A stretch of 64,000 nucleotides of DNA from Chitinophagaceae bacterium (lineage in GTDB: Bacteria; Bacteroidota; Bacteroidia; Chitinophagales; Chitinophagaceae). The notes beneath the pieces are model-generated. The model worked only from the letters and a program-made list of their open reading frames with translations, had not been told where the DNA came from and did not search any database. Below are positions 21,167-31,290 of the stretch, piece by piece; position 1 is the first letter of the stretch, and the number at the start of each line of letters is the position of its first letter. The stretch covers positions 124,001-188,000 of the forward strand of contig JADJYK010000012.1 of NCBI GenBank assembly GCA_016719815.1, written 5' to 3'. The translations under genes were made by a program, and so were the position numbers.

Positions 21167-21240
21167 TGTTTAGGTTTTTAAAAATAAAAGAATGAAATCA
21201 TACTCACCGGTAAAAACCAGTAAGTATGATAAGTTATATG

Positions 21241-24200
21241 TTATCCAATCACAACTTCGCCTGTTGATGTCCTAATTCCGAAATTGGCATTAATAACATC
21301 CGAGGTTAAGACTGGAACAGTAAGTCTGCCATCATTGATTCCATCGCTTCCTGTCGTGATCCCAAGTTTTTGACCTGTATGCTCCCAACCTTCAGGAAGT
21401 AATGCAGGAGGCGGAGGATTCCCAACACCAACAGAAACAAAACTCAAATAGATATAATAATTGGTATTAGGCGTTATATTAGTGAATGAATAGGTTCCAG
21501 TTGTACTGTTTACAAATGCAACTCTTTCGATTAATCCTGTAGAGGCATTCACCAGGTAAGCCCTCAGACCTGTAGGTATGACTGACGCAGGCGGGGTCTG
21601 TAATGGACCAGTGTTATTCACTAAATTATCATCCAATGCATTTACATCATGCCATACATTACCAGAAATATTTACAAGCTTCCTGTAACCTGCATCAATT
21701 GTCTGATTGCTTTCACCAGCAGTTAGTGTTATACCTGTTACGACTCCGCCTACAGGATCACTGTCAATTGCATCATTACTGCCTGCATTAGAAGTTGCTG
21801 GTATATAACCAGCCGGAGTACCAAACGCAACACTATATGTACCCGGTATCAGGTTAGTAAACTGGTAAGCACCAGTAGCATTTGTTGTTGTACTTTCAGT
21901 GCTTCCGTCGGGATTAGTCAATGTTACAGTTATTCCGCTAATACCTGGCTCACCTGCATCCTGAAGTCCGTTATTGTTTAGATCTCTCCATACAAAGTTT
22001 CCTAAACTTCCTGTTCCTGTCAGGCCGAAATCAAGAGTCAGGTTGCCATTACTTCCATCACCATCTGTTGTTGGTTCACCCAAAGTTGTAAGAGTGATGT
22101 AGTTGCTTCTTACTTCTCCACTAACAACAGCTACTCCATTATTATCAGTATTGTTGTCATTATTTGGTGAAGCACTGGTTGCTGCAGTAGCTGCCGCTGT
22201 GTATCCGGCAGGTGGAACTACCCCAACGATATAGTTACCAGGTGTTAGTCCTGTGAAGCTGTACTCACCACTTGCATTTGTCGCCGTAGTGGCTATTGCT
22301 GCACCATCAGGTACGCTATCGCCATTGGCATCAGCATATAATCTTACAGTTGCATTTGCAATCGGTGTTTCGCCTGCATCCTGAACACCATTATTGTTCT
22401 TATCATACCAAACATAATTGCCAAGAATTAACTGATTGCTTTGGAATCCTGCATCAATTGTTAGGTTTGTCTGGCCAGCCGATAAATTAATTCCGCTAAC
22501 TACTCCGGCTACCGGATCGCTATCCTTACTATCGTCACCTCCCTGGTTAGCTGGTGAAGATGTGAAACCTGCTGGTGTGGTGAAGCTAACACTATAAGTA
22601 CCCGGAGCAAGATTGGCGAAACTATATGCACCGTTTGCATCAGTTGTGGTTGTAACAGTTGCGCCGTCCGGGTAAGTTAATGTTACGGTTGCCCCGCCAA
22701 TACCTGGCTCTCCGGCATCCTGGAATCCATCGCCATCCAGATCATTCCATACAAAATCACCAATAATGCCAGTTCCCTTCAAACCAAAGTCGAGAGTAAG
22801 ATTTCCATTGCTTCCGTCACCGTCTGTTGTTGGTTCACTTAAGGCAGCCAGTGTGATTAAGTTGCTGGTAATTTCTGTACCTATAATTGTGATACCATTA
22901 TTATCAGTATTGTCATCATTATTTGGCAACAGACTGCTTGTTGTAGTGTAACCCATTGCATATCCCGCAGGTGCTGTTATTCCAACAATATAGTTACCCG
23001 GTGTTAATCCACTGAAGTTGTAAGCGCCGCCTGCGACAGTAGTCGTGGTTGCCGCTGCAGCACCATCCGGTATATTATTACCATCAACATCTTTGTACAA
23101 CTTCACACTTACTCCACTTATTCCGGTTTCGTTGGCATCCTGTATTCCGTCATTGTTTTTATCATACCAAACATAGTTTCCTATATTCAACTGATTACTC
23201 TGGAAACCGGCATCAACAGTAGTATTGCTTTGTCCTGCTGTAAGTACGATTCCGCTTACAACACCACTTACGGGGTCACTGTCTTTGCTGTCATCGCTGC
23301 CCTGATTAGATGGCGCAGGAACAAAACCTGCTGGTGTGGTAAAGCTAACACTGTAAGTACCCGGAGCAAGATTAGCGAAACTATATGCACCGTTTGCATC
23401 AGTTGTGGTTGTAACAGTTGCGCCGCCAGGGTATAAGCGTTACAGTTGCTCCGCCGATTCCGGGCTCTCCGGAATCTTGAATACCATTACCGTTCAAATC
23501 ATTCCATACAAAATCACCAATAATGCCAGTTCCTCTCAAACCAAAATCCAATGTTAAGTTACCATTAGTGCCATCACCATCAACACCTGAAGCCGGCTCG
23601 CCACCTGTTGTAAGTGTGATGAAATTACTTCTGAGTTCTCCGCTTACTGTTGTAACGCCGTTATTATCTGTGTTGTTATCATTATTAGGTGATGCGCTGG
23701 TTGCTGTAGTAGCTGCCGCTGTATATCCGGCAGGTGGAACTACCCCAACGATATAGTTACCAGGTGTTAGTCCTGTGAAGCTGTACACCACTTGCATTTG
23801 TCGCCGTGTGGCTATTGCTGCACCATCAGGTACGCTATCGCCATTTGCATCTTTGTACAGATTAACGGTAACTCCACTAATCACCTGCTCACCTGCATCC
23901 TGGTTTCCGTTATTATTCTGATCATACCATACATAATTACCAAGGTTCAGTTGATTGCTTTGGAAACCGGCATCAACAGTAGTATTGCTTTGTCCTGCTG
24001 TAAGTACGATTCCGCCTACAACACCACTTACAGGGTCACTGTCTTTGCTGTCATCGCTGCCCTCATTAGATGGCGCAGGAACAAAACCAGATGGTGTAGT
24101 AAAGCTAACACTATACGTACCTGGTGCAAGATTGATAAAACTATAAGCTCCATTTGCATCAGTTGTGGTTGTAACAGTTGCTCCGCCAGGATATGTAAGC

Positions 24201-27060
24201 GTAACAGTTGTTCCGCTGATTCCCGGTTCACCAGTATCCTGAATACCGTTTCCGTTCAAATCATTCCATACAAAATCTCCTATGCTTCCTGTACCTTTCA
24301 AACCAAAGTCTAATGTAAGGTTACCATTGCTGCCATCGCCATCAGTTGTTGGTTCACCCAAAGTTGTAAGAGTGATGTAGTTGCTTCTTACTTCTCCACT
24401 AACAACAGCTACTCCGTTATTATCAGTATTGTCATCATTATCAGGCGAGAGGCTGAAGTTGCAGTTGTTGTCTGCCGCTGCAGGTAACACAGCTGGAATA
24501 GTTACTGCAACATACATATTGTATTGCATGTGTAGCCAGACCAGCCAAAAGGAATATATGCCACTTGCATCCAGTTGTGGTGGTACGCTTATGGCTGGTC
24601 CCCATCCTGAACACCGTTATTGTCACTGTTTAGCAGTCAAGAAACCCATCTTTAAGATTGGTAGCCCCACTAACGCGTAAGTTTCACTTAGCATCCTGTG
24701 TGCCATTATTGTTCCTGGTCATAACAAACAAGATTTCCGAGATAATACCGGGCAAGATTAGCGAATGAGTACATACATTTGCATCAGTTTTCGTTGTAGC
24801 GGTTGCTCCACCAGGATAAGTAATCGTAACTTTGTACTCTTGCCGGTTTGCACCGAAACCACAGGCGCAACTGCTCTCAAGATGGAGCTTAATACCAAAA
24901 GCTAATGTAAGATTACCATCTCCACAACTCCTGTAGCTGGCTCACCCAAAGTGATGAAGTTACATCCGTCTGATGTCCATATTACTGCATGTTAGAATAA
25001 TTGGGTAATAAACTGGGCTCAGTTTTGGGCTTGCATGCGGTCGGCTATATGTGTGCCCGCATTAACCGGCACTTGAAAAATTACATTGTTGGTTGAACCC
25101 ACCGCAGCATATATTGTTACATTATACAATTTTCACACCACACTGGATGCCGTTCGGCTGCTCCACCGTTATGTTTATTACCAAACAGTTACCAAGACCA
25201 ATTATGTCCTGTTCCCGTTGTTGGGGTGCCACCGCTCCAGCTCCAACTTCAGGGTACCGTCTTTCAAAACTTCCACCGGTTGACAAGCAAAGGTTAACTT
25301 GAAGAAGAATGTTACAATTACAATCAGGCAGAAAGCAAAACTGTACGGCACTGTGATGTTTATGTTGGGAATTCGTATTACCATCTACAAGTGGCTCACC
25401 GGTACCAAATGCAAGAGTTATTGCCAAACCCCTTGTTTCGTTACCAAGCAATTATCTGCCCGTTATCATCAATATTATTATTATTATCAGGATCGCCACC
25501 GTTAACAGCACTGCTCATATAGCCGGAAGGAGTAACCACTCTAACTATATAATTACTTTGCTGGAGATTATTAAACTGGTAATAACCATTTGCATCAGTT
25601 GTCTGCGTTTGGATTGATGCTCTATCAGCAACATTGTCATTATTGGCATCCGTATATAAATTCATAGTTACTCTTGTTATTCCATTTTCTGAGTCGTTTA
25701 ATCCATTATTATTGGCATCATTCCAAACCCTGTTTCCAAGAGAAAGTGTTGTACTGAAACCTGCATCAAATGAATTATTCCATGTACCATTAGGAACAGT
25801 AAACGCTGGAATTATACCAGAAACAGGGTCGCTATCCTTATTATCATCACTGCCCTGGTTAGCAGGAGATGGAGTGTATCCTGTTGGTGTAACAAACTGC
25901 AATTGGTAGTTGTATGTACCATATTGAGCAGGGTCATAAAAGGAATAGTAACCGTTAACATCGGTTGTTGTTGTTGCCAATACTGTACCTGAAGAGTTTC
26001 TTAACTTTACAGTTACACCGGCAATTCCACCTTCACCAGCATCCTGAATACCATCAGCATCAGCATCTAAAAAAACATAATCTCCAATCCCATTCGTCTT
26101 ATATACTGCAAAATCGTAAGTACTGTTATAACTTGTACTACCCGGTTCTCCTCCAACACTTAAAGTTATTGTACCTCCTTTTATAGTGGTTCCTGTTTGC
26201 GACAAACCATTATTATCATCATCAATGTTGTTATCAGGGTCTCCACCGTTCTTTGGAACAACAAACATCCACGATGGAGCATTTTCTATCTGTGCCAGAT
26301 ATTTACCTGCGGCAAGATTCGCAAAATTGTAAAACCACCGCCGCTTGTCGTAGTTGTTTTCAATGCAGTTCCATCCGGAACTCCATCTTCATTTGCATCT
26401 GCATATAATTTAACTGTAACACCATCATAACCCCAATCACCTCCGTCTTTAATTCCATTGCCATTAAGGTCAACAAACAATTGATTACCTAATGCCACTG
26501 TTGTTCCTGTACCAAGTGTTACACACCACTGATCCGTTTTTATCCAGTTGCCATTACCACTGTACCCAACCTGGGTATATTTTGTACCTGCAGGTACAAC
26601 AGCCGTCCATGTATAGAGCTGTGGCCCGGCAGGCGAATTGGCAAGTATTTTATTTACCTCGACTGATGAGCCGGATATCCAGTTCCAGTTTGCATCGAAG
26701 AAATAAACGCCTACTTCATGATAATAACTGTTATCATGTGTTCCGCATAAACACTTCATTAATAACTGTACCAACAGGTAAACTAGTACCGATAGTTTGG
26801 GAAACCCAATTGTCAGTTGTGTTCGTAATCTGAAAGTCCCCGGATTTTGAACCGCATGCCACGGCACCTGTCCCTGCACTTAAGACTCCCCCGGCCCAGT
26901 CCCATCCGGTTGTACCACTTTCAAAACTTGGATTAGTTACCAAATTACCTGTGCAAGTACAAACCTGACTATTCGAGAATAAACTTAGAAGAATTGCAGT
27001 AATAACCAACAAAGGTTTGAGATAGAAAAACCTCAACCCTAAAACAGTAGTTTTTTTCAT
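21241..27060 (-). CDS. Giant SdrD B-like repeat surface protein (several frameshifts)
   Basis: About 1,940 residues. The signal peptide (near LLVITAILLSLFSNSQ) precedes a jelly-roll-like domain beginning LVTNPSFESGTTGW. From about residue 200 on come repeated SdrD B / Cna-B-like modules of two alternating kinds: GNYVWYDKNNDGIQDANE with TPGNYIVG, and GDFVWNDLDGDGFQDAGE with APGTYSVSFTTPAGF. The DxNxDGxxD loops should bind calcium and stiffen the stalk. The last module differs (SGNVWHDVNALDDN) and ends GEVVIG. No T9SS tail or LPXTG is visible at that end. Frames break near 26750, 26330, 23430 and throughout 24450-25440. It is probably a rod-like adhesin or matrix protein; the export route is unclear. 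Confidence 0.75.
21660..24450 (-). repeat. Tandem DNA repeats encoding alternating SdrD B modules
   Basis: Stretches of 60 or more bases recur almost unchanged, for example around 22253-22340 and 23773-23855, and around 22060-22160 and 24340-24430. The repeating unit is a pair of modules of roughly 240 residues (about 720 bases). Such identity suggests recent unequal crossing-over or gene conversion, and also explains poor assembly here. Confidence 0.75.
24450..25440 (-). pseudogene. Degraded part of the SdrD-repeat gene
   Basis: No long open frame. In all three minus-strand frames fragments of the module are still visible: TYPGGATATTKTDAN (compare TYPGGATVTTTTDAN), GEPATGV, TLAFGTGEPLVDGNTNS. 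Indels and substitutions are much denser than elsewhere in the window. Either long-read consensus failed in a collapsed repeat, or this part of the gene has truly decayed. I cannot tell which from one sequence. A non-module stretch at 25200-25400 (LTFACQPVEVLKDGTLKLE) may be foreign to the repeat. Confidence 0.5.
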
Positions 27061-27369
27061 TTTGATGCTCGTTTTGTGATTCAAAGGGCGGCTTGCACAG
27101 AATACATAATTTCTTGTCGTCATTCATTCGCTATTATTATAATAATTAATAGCAGTTTGAATAACAACTCAAGAGGTTAAAATAAGATTGGATTAGAAAA
27201 GTAATCAGAGGAATTGGTACGTATTTAGACTTAGAATCTGCAAAATAATCAACACAGTTTATACTTGCAAGTTTTACTGAATAATTATTTTTTTTACTAC
27301 GTATTTTTACGATAAACAAAAATAGGATTCTAAATTTTCTTTGTAAATTATTTAGCCGAACTGCCCGTT
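27061..27369. other. AT-rich intergenic region upstream of the SdrD-repeat gene
   Basis: 309 bases between the lipoprotein stop and the giant gene's ATG. Open frames here are short, AT-rich and lack any recognisable protein. No exact TAnnTTTG box and no clear hairpin terminator was found; it must hold the promoter of the surface genes. Confidence 0.5.
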
Positions 27370-28386
27370 TCAATAGGCCAAAGCAGTAATATAGCGGCTA
27401 AATAATAGGTGTGTATACATAACGAACAAATCGTTAGTTTGTAATAGTGAGCAAAAGGATTTATTGTAAAAAAATTTATTTAATAGGACCCATTTCCTTT
27501 CATCTATGTTGTAAAAAAAATTATATACAGTTTCCTGCTTTTCTCTTGGTGCTATGAGATTAAAATTAAACTCCATACCATGAATAACAAGATTGCCATT
27601 TTGATCCGTACGTATTTTTCTTACTTTATCGTCTCCGCGGGGCCCAAGTCCTGAAAGAGAGAATGACTTGGCCGGTGAACCGGAAAACTTGCCTTCTTTA
27701 TTCAGACTTACCGACATAATATCCGAACTCCTTGCTAAACCAAAGTATAGCTCCCTTTTCCCGGTTATATAAGTAATGCCCAGACCTAATGCATCAACTC
27801 CAGCCATTTTATCAATAATCTTACCTGTTTCAATATTAACTGCATAGATATTCCCATTTTCTTCATACCTCCTTGAGCCCGCAACAGTTGTAATGTAAAG
27901 TGTATGGGTTTCGCACAGGTAAGCCATACCAACTATCCCAAATGGGTTCTCAGGATTAATTGAGTCAGCAAAAGGCAACCGTAAAAATTCATTCATCTCT
28001 CCTGTTGCATTATCTACTTTGTATATGGTATTATTGTTAGATATTGGGTTATTAAAAACAGTGATAAAAGGAGCCGGAGCTGTATAAATGTTTCCCTTCT
28101 CATCAAGAAGTATTGGTGCCAGCCAGCCAGCCTTTCGCCACGATGGCTGTTGTGCTATTTTTACTTTTCTTGCATGAGGATTTCCGGGCTGCTCACTTTC
28201 TATTAATACCAGCCCCATTGTTTTTTCTTCAGATGTACTCAGATACGACTTTCCGGGATTAAATCCCATTGATTGTATAAACCCTGGATTTCGTTTGCAA
28301 TTATTCAAAGAAAAATCCACTTCCTCTTCCTTGCAGGATATCAGCAAAAACACAGCAATAATGATAAGAAAAAAAATTCTGCTCAT
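27370..28386 (-). CDS. Lipoprotein with propeller-like repeats, third gene of the di-haem/amine-oxidase-fold operon
   Basis: 338 residues from ATG 28386. The signal peptide ends in lipobox LLISC, so Cys18 would be lipidated. Repeated strand patterns suggest a beta-propeller: PILLDEKGNIYTAPAPF, NTIYKVDNATGEMNEFLRLP, HTLYITTVAGSRRYEENGNI, YAVNIETGKIIDKM, RELYFGLARSSDIMSVSLN, KIRTDQNGNLVIHG. The gene begins 12 bases after the stop of the amine-oxidase-fold gene. No family name can be given. By analogy, the heavy subunit of methylamine dehydrogenase is a propeller that contacts its cofactor-bearing partner; that comparison is speculation. Confidence 0.65.
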   Translation of the reverse strand: MSRIFFLIIIAVFLLISCKEEEVDFSLNNCKRNPGFIQSMGFNPGKSYLSTSEEKTMGLVLIESEQPGNPHARKVKIAQQPSWRKAGWLAPILLDEKGNIYTAPAPFITVFNNPISNNNTIYKVDNATGEMNEFLRLPFADSINPENPFGIVGMAYLCETHTLYITTVAGSRRYEENGNIYAVNIETGKIIDKMAGVDALGLGITYITGKRELYFGLARSSDIMSVSLNKEGKFSGSPAKSFSLSGLGPRGDDKVRKIRTDQNGNLVIHGMEFNFNLIAPREKQETVYNFFYNIDERKWVLLNKFFYNKSFCSLLQTNDLFVMYTHLLFSRYITALAY

Positions 28387-28397
28387 TTCAACCGATT

Positions 28398-30188
28398 TTA
28401 TTTTGTTACAGGGATAAACATTGGCCCGGCAAAACATGGGAATACCCTTGTTCTCCAGATTCCATTCTCCAGTTTATTTTCAGCCCAGCAATATTCGCTC
28501 CCCCGGCTTATCGTCATTCCTTAACTGCGCCACATACCAAAGTACCAACGAAGCATTTTGGATACTCTCTGCTTGTGGTTCGATAAATTTTTCAGGTCCC
28601 TGGCGGTAATCTGTATTACAGCAGGGGCCAATGGTAACAAGGTCACTTTCTCCTTCATCTTTTGTTTTATCAAACTTTGAAATATACACATAGGAGTAAT
28701 CTCCCCGGCCACCATCCTTAAACTGCCCTTTTCCCGGTTCAAGATAATACCCGCCACCAGGTATTGAAACTTTGTATTGATACCCCTCTGCTGAATATGT
28801 TGTAGTGGCGCCCTGCAGCTGCCATTTCTCGTTTTGCCATTGATTCCAGGTATTATTATTCCATTCAAAGAAATTATTACTTTCTCCGGCAAATGCAATT
28901 CTAAAGACCGGGCGGTATGTTGCAGTATTGCTGCAACCCCGTCCTAAACTGGCGGCAGACACTCTAAAACGACCATCCTTGTAGAACTCGTAACGCTGTT
29001 TGTAATTATAGCTGCATGGTGTAGGCCACCCTTCTGAACGAAATGATTGTTCTAGTACAAACCCAACTTTCGTATTGCTTTCGTCATGCAAATCCAGTAT
29101 AACCGGCGGGTCCCATGCTATAACTGCAGCCTGGCTAAAGAATGGACAGCCAACAGCATCACTATAACCAAAACCATCAGTACCACTGTAATTAACATGC
29201 CAGTCAACCAGTTTTGCATTTCGTATTACCGGTTTACCATTAAACATCACATTGCTGATGCGCAAACCGTCACTGCTGGTAAGCATATATTTCATTTCCC
29301 AACCTTCATTTGCTAATAATGTTTCTTGTTCACAAAAGCAGGCAGAAATTTTTTCATCCTGTAATTTCCGTTCAGTTAAGATTGGGGCAGCTGGACCGGT
29401 TTTCCCGGGAGTGATCCATCTAACTCCAACTAAACGATGATCAGTTAAATCCACGATAGCCCATAATGTTTTTTCACCGAGTAAAAAAGTTGGGGCAACA
29501 CAAAGGTGTCTGCTTCTTTCACATCTTGTTCTGTTAAGTGATGTCTTATAGTATTGTGCCAGTAATTTTTCTTTTGTTGGTTTAAACCCTAGTGCTTTTT
29601 CCACTTCAGGAGATTCTATTGCGATCCGGTTTGCCAGTTCAACTAAACTGTAAGGAGGGTCTGGCTGTGTTTCACTAAAATAAAAACTGTTTAAGACCCG
29701 CTGAGAAGCAACATCCACAATTGCGACAGAAGTGTTATTCAGGGCATAATTGTACATCTCCACCCTGAAACATTCCGGTAAATTATGCGGCAGCGGAATA
29801 CCCGACATATCGCTTTCCCTGGCCTGATGAATGCCAAACACTTCATTACGGAATGGCAATTTGGTAAAAGGATCAAAAAGAAACTGGGTAAAATGGAATC
29901 ATTCAAAGCAATCATTTCAGCAAGACGCTGCTTATGTGAACTACTGTCTGAGTAAAGCAACACTGGTTTGGGCTGCTTAAGAGCCGCTCTTATTTTGTTT
30001 ACCCTGTCTTCAACAAAAGGAAAGGTAATAAGCGAATCCGTAGATGCAAGTATAGATTCCAGTACTTCCTTGTCACTCTTGCTGCCGGACACCGGCCTGT
30101 TGCCTTCTTTGCATGACAGTAATGAATATAGAAGGAATACAGAAACAATTAATTTCAAATAAGAAGGATGAATTACTTTATTGCCCAT
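28398..30188 (-). CDS. Copper amine oxidase-fold lipoprotein lacking copper ligands (frame-shifted)
   Basis: About 597 residues; lipobox YSLLSCKEG. The middle matches N-terminal amine-oxidase domains (CFRVEMYNYALNNTSVAIVD, WAIVDLTDHRLVGVRW). The catalytic domain shows DGLRISNVMFNGKPVI, then PCSYNYKQRYEFYKDGRFRV, and NASLVLWYVAQLRND near the end. Against remembered copper amine oxidases, the Tyr at 29008-29010 (SYNY) falls where NY(D/E)Y carries the TPQ tyrosine. HxH becomes YRP (about 28909-28917), and the third His (WYxxGxTHxP) becomes WYVAQLRND. So copper and self-made TPQ seem absent. Frameshifts near 29850 and 28503; corrected, it ends CWAENKLENG...GPMFIPVTK at 28398. It overlaps the di-haem gene by 16 bases. 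Not a proven enzyme. Confidence 0.55.
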
Positions 30189-31222
30189 GGGTCTTGAAAC
30201 TGTGGTTTTGTAATAAATACCGAATCGGATAAAGATAAAAGAAAGCAAACCAAATTCTTTCTCTGTTCCAAATTTAAAGTAAAACCAGAAACGTATTGAT
30301 GCCGGTTAGGAGCCATCCCCCCTTTTGAAAATAACCGGATAACTTCGTCAAGAGACTCAACACTTCCATCATTCAGGTAAGGTGATGTAAATGCCAGATT
30401 ACGTAATGTTGGAACTTTATATTTCAAAGTATCCTGGCTTATATCACCCGAAAAGCCAATTGTAAAATAAGGTGCCTGCCGTAATTGCGGCCGGTTAAAA
30501 TTATAGCCGCTGTGGCACAGATTGCATTTTAGTTCGGAAGATTCAAACAGCTGCATCCCCTTTTTTTCATTTTCTCCAAATGCATACGTATTACCAGCCA
30601 TATACGCATCATATCGGGAACTGAATGAAATAAGTGTTTTCCTAAATGTAGTTATACTGTACTGGAGGTTTTTAAGGGTAATTCTCACACCTTCATCAGG
30701 ATATGCTTTTGCAAACAGTTTGCAATACAGAGAGTCCTTCCGTATTCTTTCCAGTATTTCGTTTTCATTACCCCTCCACCCCATTTCAACAGGCTTAATG
30801 CCAAACATTGGATTATTGATCTGCGTCTCAGGGGCATGAATAGCGGAATCCGTATAAGTAAAGTAGTTATTGAATACCAGGTTAACTAAAGGTGGAGAAT
30901 TATGCCGTGTAAAATCTCCAAACGCCCCAACTGACCTTCTATAAGAATCAGTAAACGAAAATTGCGGTGCATGACAGGAAGCACAAGACTTTGTGTTATT
31001 TACAGAAAGACGTTTATCATAAAAAAGGTATCTGCCTAATTCTGCCTTTTCTCTGGAAAACAGATTTGCTGTATCAGAATAAACGGAATCCGGAATGTAA
31101 TCTGGTATACCCATTTTTTTCTTCAACGAACCGTTTTCATCATTTTTGTGGCCTGTACAGTAAGCAAACATTAACACCGTAGAAAAAATGAGCCCTTTTA
31201 CCTTTACTGTTACTTTGCACAT
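30173..31222 (-). CDS. Di-haem cytochrome c peroxidase/MauG-family lipoprotein
   Basis: 349 residues. Lipobox FAYC (Cys22) anchors it in the periplasm. Two c-haem motifs, CASCH (80-84) and CNLCH (233-237), lie in the spacing of the bacterial cytochrome c peroxidase/MauG family. Also MGWRGNENEILERIRKD, VPTLRNLAFTSPYLNDGSVE and EVIRLFSKGG. The last segment has Gly-Gly where true peroxidases carry the methionine region, which favours the MauG/MbnH branch; that is my judgement, not an alignment. MauG-type enzymes use hydrogen peroxide to oxidise aromatic residues of a partner protein. First gene of a three-lipoprotein operon and overlaps the next gene. Its promoter box is four bases upstream. Confidence 0.85.
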   Translation of the reverse strand: MCKVTVKVKGLIFSTVLMFAYCTGHKNDENGSLKKKMGIPDYIPDSVYSDTANLFSREKAELGRYLFYDKRLSVNNTKSCASCHAPQFSFTDSYRRSVGAFGDFTRHNSPPLVNLVFNNYFTYTDSAIHAPETQINNPMFGIKPVEMGWRGNENEILERIRKDSLYCKLFAKAYPDEGVRITLKNLQYSITTFRKTLISFSSRYDAYMAGNTYAFGENEKKGMQLFESSELKCNLCHSGYNFNRPQLRQAPYFTIGFSGDISQDTLKYKVPTLRNLAFTSPYLNDGSVESLDEVIRLFSKGGMAPNRHQYVSGFTLNLEQRKNLVCFLLSLSDSVFITKPQFQDPWAIK

Positions 31223-31226
31223 TCCA

Positions 31227-31234
31227 CAAAGATA
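31227..31234 (-). promoter_or_regulatory. -7 box TATCTTTG of the di-haem operon
   Basis: Exact TAnnTTTG match four bases before ATG 31222, pointing to a leaderless transcript. It touches the rpsA terminator. Confidence 0.5.
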
Positions 31235-31240
31235 TAAAAA

Positions 31241-31272
31241 TAAAAAAGCTGCTCCGGATGGAACAGCTTTTA
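31241..31272 (-). terminator. Intrinsic terminator after rpsA
   Basis: On the minus strand AAAAGCTGTTC, CATCC loop, GGAGCAGC, then TTTTTT. It isolates rpsA from the di-haem operon. Confidence 0.75.
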
Positions 31273-31290
31273 GAAATATTGGGAATCTGA

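Noticed and set aside
21660..24450. CRISPR-like direct repeats
   Set aside because: The repeats are coding, long, contiguous and in frame with SdrD modules; no spacers.
27146..27373. Minus-strand frame of 75 codons between the lipoprotein and the giant gene
   Set aside because: AT-rich composition, no recognisable protein, no start signal.
28273..29440. Several plus-strand frames opposite the amine-oxidase-fold gene
   Set aside because: Shadows of the minus-strand genes; Cys/Ser/Ile-rich with no domains.
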